The position numbers and the translations under genes are program-made. From the NCBI RefSeq assembly GCF_005405585.1, contig NZ_BJEQ01000011.1, positions 1-64,000 of the forward strand: a stretch of 64,000 nucleotides of DNA, written 5' to 3'. The DNA comes from Agarivorans sp. Toyoura001. GTDB lineage: Bacteria > Pseudomonadota > Gammaproteobacteria > Enterobacterales > Celerinatantimonadaceae. Positions 35,724-45,427 of this stretch are shown here, piece by piece. The notes under the pieces are model-generated. The model had not been told where the DNA came from. It saw only the letters and a program-made list of their open reading frames with translations, and made no database searches. Each line of letters starts with the position of its first letter. Within the stretch, counting starts at the first letter, position 1.

Positions 35724-36794
35724 ATGTATGAATCTTTTTTTGGCTTAAGTGATAAACCATTTAAGCTTAGCCCAGACCCTAAATTTTTCTTCGCTAGCCC
35801 GCACCATGACCGTGCAGTGTCTTATCTACGTTATGGCCTTTCACAAGGAGAGGGCTTTATTGTTGTGACTGGACCAATTGGTACCGGTAAAACCACCATC
35901 GCCCGTAGTTTACTGGCCTCAATTGATGACTCGATTGTTGCCGCGCAAATTGCCACGACCAAGCTTAACCCAGACGAGTTAGTACGCTTAGTTGCCGCAC
36001 AGTTTAATATTGACGTAGAAGGGCTCAATAAGGCCGATATTCTTAAACGTTTTGAGCAATATTTATTAACCCTAAACAAACAAGGCAAACGTGCTCTATT
36101 GGTGGTGGATGAAGCTCAAAATCTGCCTGCTGAAACAGTAGAAGAGCTGCGAATGCTGTCTAATTTTCAGCTCAATGATAAGCCCTTGTTCCAAAGCTTT
36201 CTATTAGGGCAAGAAGAGCTTAAGCCGATTATTGAATTACCTGAAATGGAGCAGTTTAGGCAGCGAATTATTGCTTCTTGCCACCTTCAGCCATTAGATG
36301 CGGATCAAACTCAAGGTTATATCCTGCATCGCTTAAAACAAGTCGGCTGGAACGAAAACCCAAAATTGGATGACGATATTTTTCAGCAAATTGCTGACTT
36401 TACCAAAGGGATTCCGCGGAAAATTAACATTTTTGCTGATCGCTTGTTTTTGTATGCTTTTCTTGAAGATCTCCATACTATTTCGCATGCTGATGTTGCT
36501 TCAGTGATTGAAGAAATGGGGGGCGAGCTTTCTGGATCGCTACAGGGTACGCCAGAACAACAGGGTGTTTCAGATATTGACGAAGTGCTCGGGCGCCAAT
36601 ATGAAAGCGCCATGGATGGGCAAAATCTGACTCGCGGTGCAGTGCTTAGTGACAATCAAATTAAAGCCAACCTATTGGACGTGTCTAGTTACCTTGAAGA
36701 AGTGGTGCTGCGAAAGATAAAAATCATTCGCTACTTAGATAAAATGATCGAAAAGAAGCGCAAAGAAATCGTTGAGTTAAGCGAAAACAATTAG
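35724..36794 (+). CDS. ExeA-like AAA ATPase (XrtA system-associated)
   Basis: This is a 356-residue AAA+ ATPase of the ExeA/GspA type: MYESFFGLSDKPFKLSPDPKF at the N-terminus, Walker A GPIGTGKTT near residue 50, Walker B LLVVDEAQNL near 125, and sensor text FRQRIIASCHLQPLD. The C-terminal 60 residues are charged and helical, without an obvious peptidoglycan-binding domain. It is a standard member of exosortase A operons and probably powers assembly of the envelope complex. It begins two bases after the barrel gene. Confidence 0.88.
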   Translation: MYESFFGLSDKPFKLSPDPKFFFASPHHDRAVSYLRYGLSQGEGFIVVTGPIGTGKTTIARSLLASIDDSIVAAQIATTKLNPDELVRLVAAQFNIDVEGLNKADILKRFEQYLLTLNKQGKRALLVVDEAQNLPAETVEELRMLSNFQLNDKPLFQSFLLGQEELKPIIELPEMEQFRQRIIASCHLQPLDADQTQGYILHRLKQVGWNENPKLDDDIFQQIADFTKGIPRKINIFADRLFLYAFLEDLHTISHADVASVIEEMGGELSGSLQGTPEQQGVSDIDEVLGRQYESAMDGQNLTRGAVLSDNQIKANLLDVSSYLEEVVLRKIKIIRYLDKMIEKKRKEIVELSENN

Positions 36795-36848
36795 ACAAAG
36801 CCGCACGCTTTTATAAATACTCCCTAGTTAATACATGGAAGATCTCAT

Positions 36849-38888
36849 TTGAGTATTATTGTTGGATTATTGGGATACAGCATAGCTGCAGTGGTGTATT
36901 TGCTGTTTAGTTTGCTGCTGTTAACGACCGTACAAAGCGGTTTTCAACGTAAAGCTCTCAGCTGGGTGGTATTTTTTACTCTGCTTTGGGCCGCCGTTGG
37001 GGCCAGTCAAATTCGGTTCGCCTTTCCCTTAGGCTATTTTTATGCGGTTGAAACTATCCGTAATGGTTTATGGTTTCTACTGCTTTACGCCACCATAGCT
37101 CCTCGCTTTGAGCTAACTAATTTGCTTAACGGCCCATGGCGCAGAAAAGGTGTTCTTCTCGGGCTACTTATTACCGCTTGCTTGCAACTCTTCGTGGCGG
37201 TTAGCAACCTGCCGTTAAATCAGCTTTGGTTGGTAACTCAGTTAGCGCAAACCGTTATTGGTTTATGGTTAATAGAGCAGCTTTACCGTAGAATTGAAGT
37301 CAACGCGCGCCCAACCATTAAACCAATGTGTTTAGGCCTTGGTGGCATGTTTGCTTTTGATTTTGCCTTATATGCGAATGCACTGATCACATCGGGGATT
37401 TCTTTTGATTTTTGGAGTTTGCGCGGTTTCGTTGCCGTTCTCGCAGCCCCATTAGTGCTATTAAGCGCGCGTAGAATTAAGCGTTGGTCTACCAAGATTT
37501 ACGTTTCTCGTGATGTTATCTACCACAGTACCTTACTGCTAGTGGCTGGTGGTTACTTACTCATGATGGCGCTTGTGGGCTATTACATTCGCTATGCGGG
37601 TGGTGATTGGGGAAGCATGGCACAAAATGGTTTCTTTGCTTTAAGTGCCCTGATACTAGTGAGTTTGTTTCTATCTGAGCGTTTGCGTAAGCAGCTTAAG
37701 GTGCAAATTACTAAACATTTCTTTGCTAATAAATATGAGTACCGCGAAGAGTGGATGAAGTTTGCCGCCGTTCTGGAAGAAGACGGTGTATCACCTTATA
37801 ACATTGCACTAAAAGCAATTAACCAACCATTTGACTGCCAATTTGCTAGCTTGGCAATTATTGAGAACGGTCGTTTCACGGTGAAATCTTGCTATAACGT
37901 CGCAGATGATGACCCACAAGTTTTACTGTGTTTAGAACACTTGGCCTTCCAAGCGATTGAACATCAATGGATCATTGATATAGACGAATTGAAAGAAGAC
38001 TCTAGCGTTGTACCGTTTACGGTTTCCTCTGAGATGCTGCAACAAGTCAGTAAGTTTAGTTACTTGGTTCCCACTAGCACTGGTGAGGGGTTTAAAGGTG
38101 TCATTCTATTGTCATCACCTACCGCTATCCACAGCGTTAACTGGGAAGATCGAGACTTAATGCGCGCGATTAGCCGCCAGTTAGCAGTATTCCTAAATTT
38201 GCATCGCTCTAACTTAGCGCTAGCCGAAAGCCAGCAGTTTGATACCTTTAATCGCATGTCGGCTTATTTGGTTCACGATCTAAAGAACGTGTTGGCGCAG
38301 TTGCAGTTAATGTCTAAAAACGCTATTAAACATAAACACAATCCAGAGTTTATTGATGACGCATTCGAAACCGTAGATTCGGCAGCAAATCGTTTAGCTA
38401 AAGTGGTGGCGCATTTAAGTAAAAAGCAACGGGTAGATACTGTGGTCGCTCCCTTTTTATTAAAAAAGGCACTGCAGCAGGTCGTAGAATCGCGTTCAAT
38501 GGGCCAACCTAAGCCGCAGTTACGTTTTTCTTTAGAAGACGACTTTGAGTTAGTTGGCGACCAAGAGCGTTTTATTAATGTGCTTTCTCATTTAGTACAA
38601 AATGCTCAAGACGCTACTCAAGCCTCTGGCGAGATCTTGATTAAGGCGAGCTCTCAGGACAAAGATTGCATCGTAGAGGTTGAAGATAACGGCGAAGGGA
38701 TGAGCGTAGAGTTTATTGATACGCGCTTATTCAAGCCATTTGATACCACCAAGGGTAATGCAGGCATGGGTGTAGGCGCCTATGATGCAAAACGCTTTGT
38801 TGAAGAACTTGGTGGGCATATACAGGTTAAGAGTCATGTAGGCGAGGGAAGTTTATTCCGCTTGTTTCTACCAATTCATAAGATTTAG
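36849..38888 (+). CDS. prsK: PEP-CTERM system sensor histidine kinase PrsK
   Basis: This is a 679-residue membrane kinase: about eight N-terminal helices to residue 290, a GAF-like domain at about 310-460, then the catalytic core with the phosphorylatable His in LVHDLKNVLAQ (near 475), N box LVQNAQDAT, G1 VEDNGEGMS and G2 GNAGMGVGAYDAKRF. The arrangement matches PrsK of exosortase A loci. Translation starts at TTG 36849 with GGAAG eight bases upstream. It is followed after 41 bases by prsR and is presumed to phosphorylate it. The signal sensed is unknown. Confidence 0.9.
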   Translation: MSIIVGLLGYSIAAVVYLLFSLLLLTTVQSGFQRKALSWVVFFTLLWAAVGASQIRFAFPLGYFYAVETIRNGLWFLLLYATIAPRFELTNLLNGPWRRKGVLLGLLITACLQLFVAVSNLPLNQLWLVTQLAQTVIGLWLIEQLYRRIEVNARPTIKPMCLGLGGMFAFDFALYANALITSGISFDFWSLRGFVAVLAAPLVLLSARRIKRWSTKIYVSRDVIYHSTLLLVAGGYLLMMALVGYYIRYAGGDWGSMAQNGFFALSALILVSLFLSERLRKQLKVQITKHFFANKYEYREEWMKFAAVLEEDGVSPYNIALKAINQPFDCQFASLAIIENGRFTVKSCYNVADDDPQVLLCLEHLAFQAIEHQWIIDIDELKEDSSVVPFTVSSEMLQQVSKFSYLVPTSTGEGFKGVILLSSPTAIHSVNWEDRDLMRAISRQLAVFLNLHRSNLALAESQQFDTFNRMSAYLVHDLKNVLAQLQLMSKNAIKHKHNPEFIDDAFETVDSAANRLAKVVAHLSKKQRVDTVVAPFLLKKALQQVVESRSMGQPKPQLRFSLEDDFELVGDQERFINVLSHLVQNAQDATQASGEILIKASSQDKDCIVEVEDNGEGMSVEFIDTRLFKPFDTTKGNAGMGVGAYDAKRFVEELGGHIQVKSHVGEGSLFRLFLPIHKI

Positions 38889-38929
38889 CTGGCAGTTGCT
38901 GCGAGCTTGCGTAAACGGATGAAATAAAC

Positions 38930-40276
38930 ATGGAAACGTTACTGGTTGTTGAAGACGACCCTGGTATTCAAAAACAGTTGAAATGGAGCTTTAGCGACTA
39001 CCAAGTGATTATTGCTGGTGATCGTAAAGAAGCGATCACCGCATTAAGACGTTACGAACCTAAAGTGGTAACCTTAGATCTTGGTTTACCACCAGATGAA
39101 GCCAACGCCAGTGAGGGTTTAGCAACTCTCAAAGAAATGCTTGAGCTAAACCCTAAGCTTAAAGTTATAGTGATCACCGGCAACGAAGAGAAAGACAACG
39201 CGCTTAGCGCTATTGCTATGGGCGCGCATGATTTTTATCAAAAGCCGATTGATGACGATACCCTCTCGGTTATTATCGCTCGCGCCTTTTGGGTTGCCAA
39301 TATTGAGCTAGAGAATGAAGCGCTAAAAGGTGCTTCTTTAGATAACAATGGCTTTTTAGGGAACTCGCCAGAGGTTCAAAAAGTGTGCCGTATGGTAGAG
39401 CGTATTGCCCCTACTGAGGTCACTACGTTGTTGCTAGGTGAAAGTGGTACCGGTAAAGAAGTTCTTGCGCGAGCTATTCATCAGCAAAGCCCTCGTAAAG
39501 ACCAACCATTTATTGCCATTAATTGTGCATCTATTCCAGAAAATTTGCTAGAAAGTGAATTGTTTGGATTTGAAAAAGGAGCCTTTACTGGGGCGCATAA
39601 AACCACTGAAGGAAAGATTGAGTGTGCCAACGGCGGCACCTTATTTCTCGATGAAATTGGTGATATGCCATATCCCTTACAAGCTAAAATTTTACGTTTC
39701 CTACAGGAAAAAATTGTAGAGCGAGTTGGTGGGCGTAAAGAGATCCCGGTGGATGTGAAAATAGTTTGCGCAACCCACCAAAACTTGCAGAACATGGTTG
39801 AGCAAAAAGAGTTCCGCGAAGATTTGTTTTATCGAATCAGTGAAATCACCATCAATATTCCACCATTGCGTGAGCGTGGAGAAGATGTGGTGTTGTTAGC
39901 GCGGGCTTTTTTGCAGAGCTACAATAAGCAAATGCAGCGTAACATTAATAACTTTAGTGATGATGCCATTACAGCTTTAACCAGTCACCGCTGGCCTGGC
40001 AATATTCGAGAGCTACAAAACAAAATTAAGTCTGCAGTTATTATGGCAGACAACAAGCAAATCACTGCGGAAGATTTAGCCTTGCCAATCGGCGATGAAG
40101 AGCAAATCAAGCTCGCCTTAAACTTACGTCACGTGCGTGAGGCCGCCGAGAAACAAGCCATTAATAAAGCATTAGCCTTAAGTAATGGGAACATTTCTAA
40201 CACCTCCGGCTTGTTAGGCGTAACTCGACCTACCTTGTATTCTTTATTAGAAAAGTACGGATTAAAAACCGACTAG
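38930..40276 (+). CDS. prsR: PEP-CTERM-box response regulator PrsR, sigma-54 activator
   Basis: This is a 448-residue NtrC-type regulator: a receiver with the phospho-accepting Asp in VVTLDLGLPPDE (near residue 51), a sigma-54 interaction domain with GESGTGKEVLARAIH and the GAFTGA loop near 216-221, and a C-terminal Fis-type helix-turn-helix (ALALSNGNISNTSGLLGVTRPTLYSLLEKYG). It matches PrsR, the regulator of PEP-CTERM genes. The two PEP-CTERM genes here have sigma-54 promoters with a shared upstream box, which is the expected target. AAACGGATG precedes the start. This gene closes the export operon. Confidence 0.92.
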   Translation: METLLVVEDDPGIQKQLKWSFSDYQVIIAGDRKEAITALRRYEPKVVTLDLGLPPDEANASEGLATLKEMLELNPKLKVIVITGNEEKDNALSAIAMGAHDFYQKPIDDDTLSVIIARAFWVANIELENEALKGASLDNNGFLGNSPEVQKVCRMVERIAPTEVTTLLLGESGTGKEVLARAIHQQSPRKDQPFIAINCASIPENLLESELFGFEKGAFTGAHKTTEGKIECANGGTLFLDEIGDMPYPLQAKILRFLQEKIVERVGGRKEIPVDVKIVCATHQNLQNMVEQKEFREDLFYRISEITINIPPLRERGEDVVLLARAFLQSYNKQMQRNINNFSDDAITALTSHRWPGNIRELQNKIKSAVIMADNKQITAEDLALPIGDEEQIKLALNLRHVREAAEKQAINKALALSNGNISNTSGLLGVTRPTLYSLLEKYGLKTD

Positions 40277-40343
40277 TTAATAAAACAACATCAACACTAA
40301 AAGCTGCTAAGCAGCCTTATCGCAACAAAAAATTGGGCTCCTG

Positions 40344-40790
40344 ATGGACAATTCGCAAACAGAAATGAATATATTAGTGACTCCAGAAATGGCCAATTTC
40401 TCGGGTAAAATGCATGGTGGTGCCATGTTGAAAAAGCTTGATGAAGTGGCCTATACCACTGCCATTCAGTATTGCGGTAATTACGCTGTAACGCTGTCGG
40501 TAGACCAAGTGCTATTTAAGAACCCGGTTGAAATTGGCGAGTTTGTAACGTTTCTTGCATCGGTGAATTATACCGGTCGAACCTCAATGGAAATTGGCAT
40601 TAAGGTAATAGCTAAAAACCTAAAAGAACAAACCGTTCGCCATACGCATTCGTGTTTCTTTACCATGGTTGCTGTAGACGACCAAGGCAACTCTGCGGAA
40701 GTTCCACCATTAAAGCCGGCAACCGAAGTCGCAAAACGCCGCTTTAGTGATGCCTTGCGCAGGCGTCAGCGCCGAATGGAAAAGGTGTAA
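40344..40790 (+). CDS. Acyl-CoA thioesterase, hotdog fold (YciA-like)
   Basis: This 148-residue single hotdog domain has MANFSGKMHGGAMLKKLDEVAYTTA, where the catalytic Asp/Glu region follows the HGG turn, and a C-terminal basic tail (RRFSDALRRRQRRMEK). It hydrolyses fatty acyl-CoA thioesters in the cytoplasm, and the family usually forms hexamers. It lies 67 bases after prsR and is closed by a strong terminator. A link to acyl supply for the locus acyltransferases is possible but unproven. Confidence 0.83.
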   Translation: MDNSQTEMNILVTPEMANFSGKMHGGAMLKKLDEVAYTTAIQYCGNYAVTLSVDQVLFKNPVEIGEFVTFLASVNYTGRTSMEIGIKVIAKNLKEQTVRHTHSCFFTMVAVDDQGNSAEVPPLKPATEVAKRRFSDALRRRQRRMEKV

Positions 40791-40811
40791 TTAATTTCAC
40801 TATTGAGAAAG

Positions 40812-40838
40812 AAAAGGCCTGCATTAGCAGGCCTTTTT
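40812..40838. terminator. Bidirectional terminator between thioesterase and dctM
   Basis: AAAAGGCCTGC (40812-40822) and GCAGGCCTTTT (40827-40837) form an 11-bp stem with a 4-base loop. A and T tracts on both sides suit both converging genes. Confidence 0.88.
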
Positions 40839-40857
40839 GTTTGCTTTGTAACAATCA

Positions 40858-42255
40858 CTAATATCCATTTATTCGGTCGAAATATTCAGGCAAGAACAAG
40901 GAGATTTGCGGAATATAGGTAATCAATATCAGGAAGAACAGCAGTAAACTAAGCCAAGGTAAACAAGCCTTAATCACCCAACCCATACTCTTGCCAGTAA
41001 TGCCCGCGGTCACAAACAAATTGAGCCCAACAGGGGGGGTCAACATTCCAATCTCCATATTCACCACCATAATAATGCCTAAGTGAATGGGGTCGATGCC
41101 CAACTGAGTAGCAATGGGGAACAGTATTGGCGCCATAATCAGCAATATTGCCGACGGCTCCATAAAGTTACCGGCAATCAGCAGTAAAATATTTACAACT
41201 ATCAAAAACGCCCAAGGTTGTAGGCCATGAGCCACAATCGATTCGGCAATCATGTGTGGGATGCGCTCGGTAGTAAGCACGTGAGCAAACAACATCGCAT
41301 TGGCAATAATGAATAGCAGCATAATGCTGACTTTTGCCGCATCTTTGATCACTTGGCGCACTTCTGGGTCGGTCACAGACTTGACTATGCTGATTGGAAA
41401 TAACATCAAGTTACGGCTTGTGGCTGCCATCATGCTTTCGCCTTGATTTCGCCAAGCTTGTTCTTTGATTGGCCCAATATCTCTATAACCAAATACCGAT
41501 ACTAAAAAAGCATAAATAGCCGCCACCGAGGCTGCTTCGGTGGGGCTAGCAACACCGCCATAAATTGAGCCAAGTACAATAACAATCAGCATTAAGCCGC
41601 CGGTCGCTTTAAGCGCAGAAATGCCCCATTGGCGAATACCAGGGTAAGCCTGAGCAGGTAGGTTTTTAATTCTGGCCACAATGTATATGGCTATCATTAA
41701 AATGCTGCCCATCATTAGGCCCGGTATAAAACCCGCCATAAACATGCGCGAGGCCGATACTTCGGTAGCCGCTGCGTAAACCAGCATTACAATAGAGGGC
41801 GGAATTAGAATGCCCAAAGTGCCGGCGTTGGCTATAACACCTGCTGCTAGTGATTCAGGGTAGCCTGAGCGCACCATGCCAGCGATAACAATAGAGCCAA
41901 TCGCTGCCACTGTTGCTGGGCTTGAGCCAGATACCGCAGCAAACAACATACAGGCCAGCACTGAAGCCATGGCTAAGCCGCCGCGAATGTGGCCAACACT
42001 GTCCATGGCGAAATTAATCAGTCTACGAGCTACCCCACCTGTAGATAAAAACGCCGAAGATAAAATGAAGAAGGGGATAGCAAGTAAGGTGTAGTGCTCT
42101 GAAGTGGCTTCAAATAATTTTAACGCCACCGAGGCTAACGAATCGTTAGAAAATAATAGTATGGTGGTCATACTGGCAAAACCAAGCGCAATAGCGATGG
42201 GCATACCAATAATCATGCATACAAACAGTAAGATAAATAAGGTGAAGGTAGTCAT
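40858..42255 (-). CDS. dctM: TRAP transporter large permease DctM
   Basis: This is a 465-residue, roughly 12- to 14-helix subunit carrying sodium-driven uptake. Family landmarks include IGMPIAIALGFAS, ASVLACMLFAAVSGSSPATVAAIGS, GTLGILIPPSIVMLVYA, and NMEIGMLTPPVGLNLFV near the C-terminus. It is the last gene of the dctP-dctQ-dctM unit, 24 bases after dctQ, and has AAAGGA at the ribosome site. The substrates are inferred to be C4-dicarboxylates (succinate, malate, fumarate) because DctBD homologues lie beside it. Confidence 0.93.
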   Translation of the reverse strand: MTTFTLFILLFVCMIIGMPIAIALGFASMTTILLFSNDSLASVALKLFEATSEHYTLLAIPFFILSSAFLSTGGVARRLINFAMDSVGHIRGGLAMASVLACMLFAAVSGSSPATVAAIGSIVIAGMVRSGYPESLAAGVIANAGTLGILIPPSIVMLVYAAATEVSASRMFMAGFIPGLMMGSILMIAIYIVARIKNLPAQAYPGIRQWGISALKATGGLMLIVIVLGSIYGGVASPTEAASVAAIYAFLVSVFGYRDIGPIKEQAWRNQGESMMAATSRNLMLFPISIVKSVTDPEVRQVIKDAAKVSIMLLFIIANAMLFAHVLTTERIPHMIAESIVAHGLQPWAFLIVVNILLLIAGNFMEPSAILLIMAPILFPIATQLGIDPIHLGIIMVVNMEIGMLTPPVGLNLFVTAGITGKSMGWVIKACLPWLSLLLFFLILITYIPQISLFLPEYFDRINGY

Positions 42256-42279
42256 GGTCAGTTCCTTTGCCGCAAGCGC

Positions 42280-42816
42280 TTATAGTTTTTTTAGTTCGTC
42301 GGCCAATTGCATACTTTCTTTGGCCTCATCGGCGAGGTGGAAACCATCTTGCTGATTCGTCGCAACTTTCCATCCCACTTCTAAAAAGCGGATTAGTAGC
42401 AACACAAAGCCGATAAACAACACACTCATGGTCTTCCATTTCTCTATGGGCAAATCTTCCATTTCAATGGCTATGCGCTGCAACTTGCTGAGGTAAACCC
42501 AAGAGCCATACATAAATAAGCAGCAGTAAAATAAACATAGGGTTAGGGCGACTAAGGTGAGCCATTTTCGTTGGGTAGGTGGTAATACCTTTACAAAGGC
42601 GTCTACGCCAATGTGGGCGCCTTCACGCACACCCCAGCTAGCGCCAAGCAGCACTAACCAAGCCGAGCAATAGAGAGTGACCTCTTGTACCCAGTGAATG
42701 CCAGCGTTGAAAACAAAGCGCATAATCACTTCAACAAATACCAGCAGGGTCATAGTCACTAACAAAAAAGCAATGAAGTTTTCTTCAAAGCGTCGAAACC
42801 AAATCACAAACTTCAT
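42280..42816 (-). CDS. dctQ: TRAP transporter small permease DctQ
   Basis: This 178-residue protein with four membrane helices contains the DctQ-type segments VEVIMRFVFNAGIHWVQEVTLY and LGASWGVREGAHIGVDAF. It pairs with DctM to form the membrane part of the tripartite transporter. AAGGAT lies seven bases before the start. The C-terminal 30 residues are acidic and charged and probably cytoplasmic. Confidence 0.92.
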   Translation of the reverse strand: MKFVIWFRRFEENFIAFLLVTMTLLVFVEVIMRFVFNAGIHWVQEVTLYCSAWLVLLGASWGVREGAHIGVDAFVKVLPPTQRKWLTLVALTLCLFYCCLFMYGSWVYLSKLQRIAIEMEDLPIEKWKTMSVLFIGFVLLLIRFLEVGWKVATNQQDGFHLADEAKESMQLADELKKL

Positions 42817-42866
42817 GGGATATCCTTATCAGTACACCGAATACTTTTTGGGTATACGGTGAAAGG

Positions 42867-42890
42867 GCGCAGAGCGAGGGGTCTCTGCGC
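42867..42890 (-). other. Intercistronic hairpin between dctP and dctQ
   Basis: GCGCAGAG and CTCTGCGC form a perfect 8-bp stem with an 8-base loop just after the dctP stop. No U tract follows on the minus strand, so it may stabilise the dctP mRNA or attenuate dctQM rather than stop transcription fully. Confidence 0.6.
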
Positions 42891-42898
42891 AAGCCGTT

Positions 42899-44011
<1,113 letters not shown>

Positions 44012-44026
44012 TTAGGACTAAAAATG

Positions 44027-44044
44027 TGGGGGGATATCCCCCCA
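44027..44044. promoter_or_regulatory. DctD enhancer site 1 (perfect 18-bp palindrome)
   Basis: TGGGGGGATATCCCCCCA is self-complementary over all 18 bases. Its centre is about 118 bp upstream of the predicted dctP transcription start, a usual distance for a sigma-54 activator site. It lies between dctD and the promoter, so DctD is the likely ligand. Confidence 0.7.
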
Positions 44045-44059
44045 AGGCATTTTAGCTAA

Positions 44060-44077
44060 TGGGGGGAAAGTGACCCA
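44060..44077. promoter_or_regulatory. DctD enhancer site 2 (imperfect dyad)
   Basis: TGGGGGGAAAGTGACCCA keeps the TGGGGGG half-site and the outer CCCA of site 1. Centre-to-centre distance from site 1 is 33 bp, close to three helical turns, as expected for cooperative dimers. It ends directly before the dctD stop codon. Confidence 0.65.
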
Positions 44078-45424
44078 TTAATCTTCTTTATAATCGCCTT
44101 TCTCTAGTTGGTATTTTTTCATCTTTTCATAAAGGGTTTTACGGCCTATTTGTAGCTCTTCTTGAACCACTTTTAATTGGCCTTTATGGCGCTGCAAAGC
44201 GTCTTGTAATAAGGTGCGCTCAAAGCGGAATAGCTGCTCTGCAAGATTTAAACTTTGTTGATCATTATTAGCTTCGTTAAATGCTGCATCTTCGCCCATA
44301 AGCACCCACCTCTCGGCGAGGTTTCTTAATTCTCGCACATTGCCTGGCCAATCATGGTGAATTAGCTCAGACAGTCGTTGTGGGCTTATTTCAGGGCTAT
44401 TCAGTTGATAGCGCGCGGCGGCAACCCGGAGAAAATTCTCTAGCAATAAGGGAATATCTTCACCACGCTCCCTAAGCGGTGGGATCTGCACTTCTACTAC
44501 ATTGAGTCGGTAGTAAAGATCGCTGCGAAATTCACCTTGCTCACCTAAGGTTTTTAAATCACTTTTGGTGGCGGCAAGGACTCGCAAGTTAAGCTGCGTG
44601 GCTTGATTACTGCCCAGTGGCTCTACACTACGTTCTTCTAGCACCCGCAATAGCTTTATCTGCAAAGCCATTGGCATGCTTTCTATTTCGTCTAGAAATA
44701 GTGTGCCGTTATTGGCAAAGGCAATCTTACCTATCCGTTTCTTTTGAGCACCAGTAAATGCCCCCGCTTCGTGGCCAAACAACTCACTTTCGATCATGGT
44801 TTCGGGAATCGCCCCACAGTTAATGGCCACAAAAGGGTGTTTGGCTCTAACGCTGTGGTCATGTAAGAAACGCGCAATTAACTCTTTGCCGGTACCTGTT
44901 TCGCCATTAATTAATACGTCTGCGGGCGTATCTTTAATGTGACTGAGTATTTTACGCAGCCGAACTATCGAGGGGGTAGAGCCCAAAATGCGCGGGCCTG
45001 GGCCACTTTGCGCATCTAGCTCAGCTTTTAGTTCGCGGTTCTCTAGGGTCAGCCGGCGTTTTTCTAAGGCCCGTTGCAGCACTTCTAATAGGTGGCTAGT
45101 GGAGAAAGGTTTTTCTAAAAAGTCGTAAGCACCATCACGAATGGCTTTGATAGCCATTGATATATCGCCATGACCGGTGAGCAAGATGATGGGTAAATCG
45201 GCATCAATTTGATGAGCCCGTTGCATCATTTCTAGTCCACTCAAACCAGGCATATTGATGTCAGAGATAATAACCCCTGGCCAAGTACGCTTTATTTGCC
45301 TTAGTGCTTGTTCTGCATTTTCAAAGCTTAAGCATTCGTAGTCTTCTAGCTCTAAGGTTTGCTTTAACGAGCGTAAAATATCTGGGTCATCATCGATAAT
45401 TATGACTGGGGTATACACTCTCAC
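44078..45424 (-). CDS. dctD: C4-dicarboxylate response regulator DctD (sigma-54 activator)
   Basis: This 448-residue NtrC-family regulator has a receiver with acidic IIDDDPDI and phospho-Asp in VIISDINMPGLSG, the AAA+ domain with GETGTGKELIARFLH, the GAFTGA sigma-54 contact loop near residue 220 (EAGAFTGAQ), FLDEIESMP, and a Fis-type DNA-binding helix pair at the end (LQIGRKTLYEKMKKY). It starts with GTG (45424; a second GTG at 45418 is possible) three bases after dctB. Inferred targets are the two dyads before dctP. Confidence 0.92.
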   Translation of the reverse strand: MRVYTPVIIIDDDPDILRSLKQTLELEDYECLSFENAEQALRQIKRTWPGVIISDINMPGLSGLEMMQRAHQIDADLPIILLTGHGDISMAIKAIRDGAYDFLEKPFSTSHLLEVLQRALEKRRLTLENRELKAELDAQSGPGPRILGSTPSIVRLRKILSHIKDTPADVLINGETGTGKELIARFLHDHSVRAKHPFVAINCGAIPETMIESELFGHEAGAFTGAQKKRIGKIAFANNGTLFLDEIESMPMALQIKLLRVLEERSVEPLGSNQATQLNLRVLAATKSDLKTLGEQGEFRSDLYYRLNVVEVQIPPLRERGEDIPLLLENFLRVAAARYQLNSPEISPQRLSELIHHDWPGNVRELRNLAERWVLMGEDAAFNEANNDQQSLNLAEQLFRFERTLLQDALQRHKGQLKVVQEELQIGRKTLYEKMKKYQLEKGDYKED

Positions 45425-45427
45425 CTC

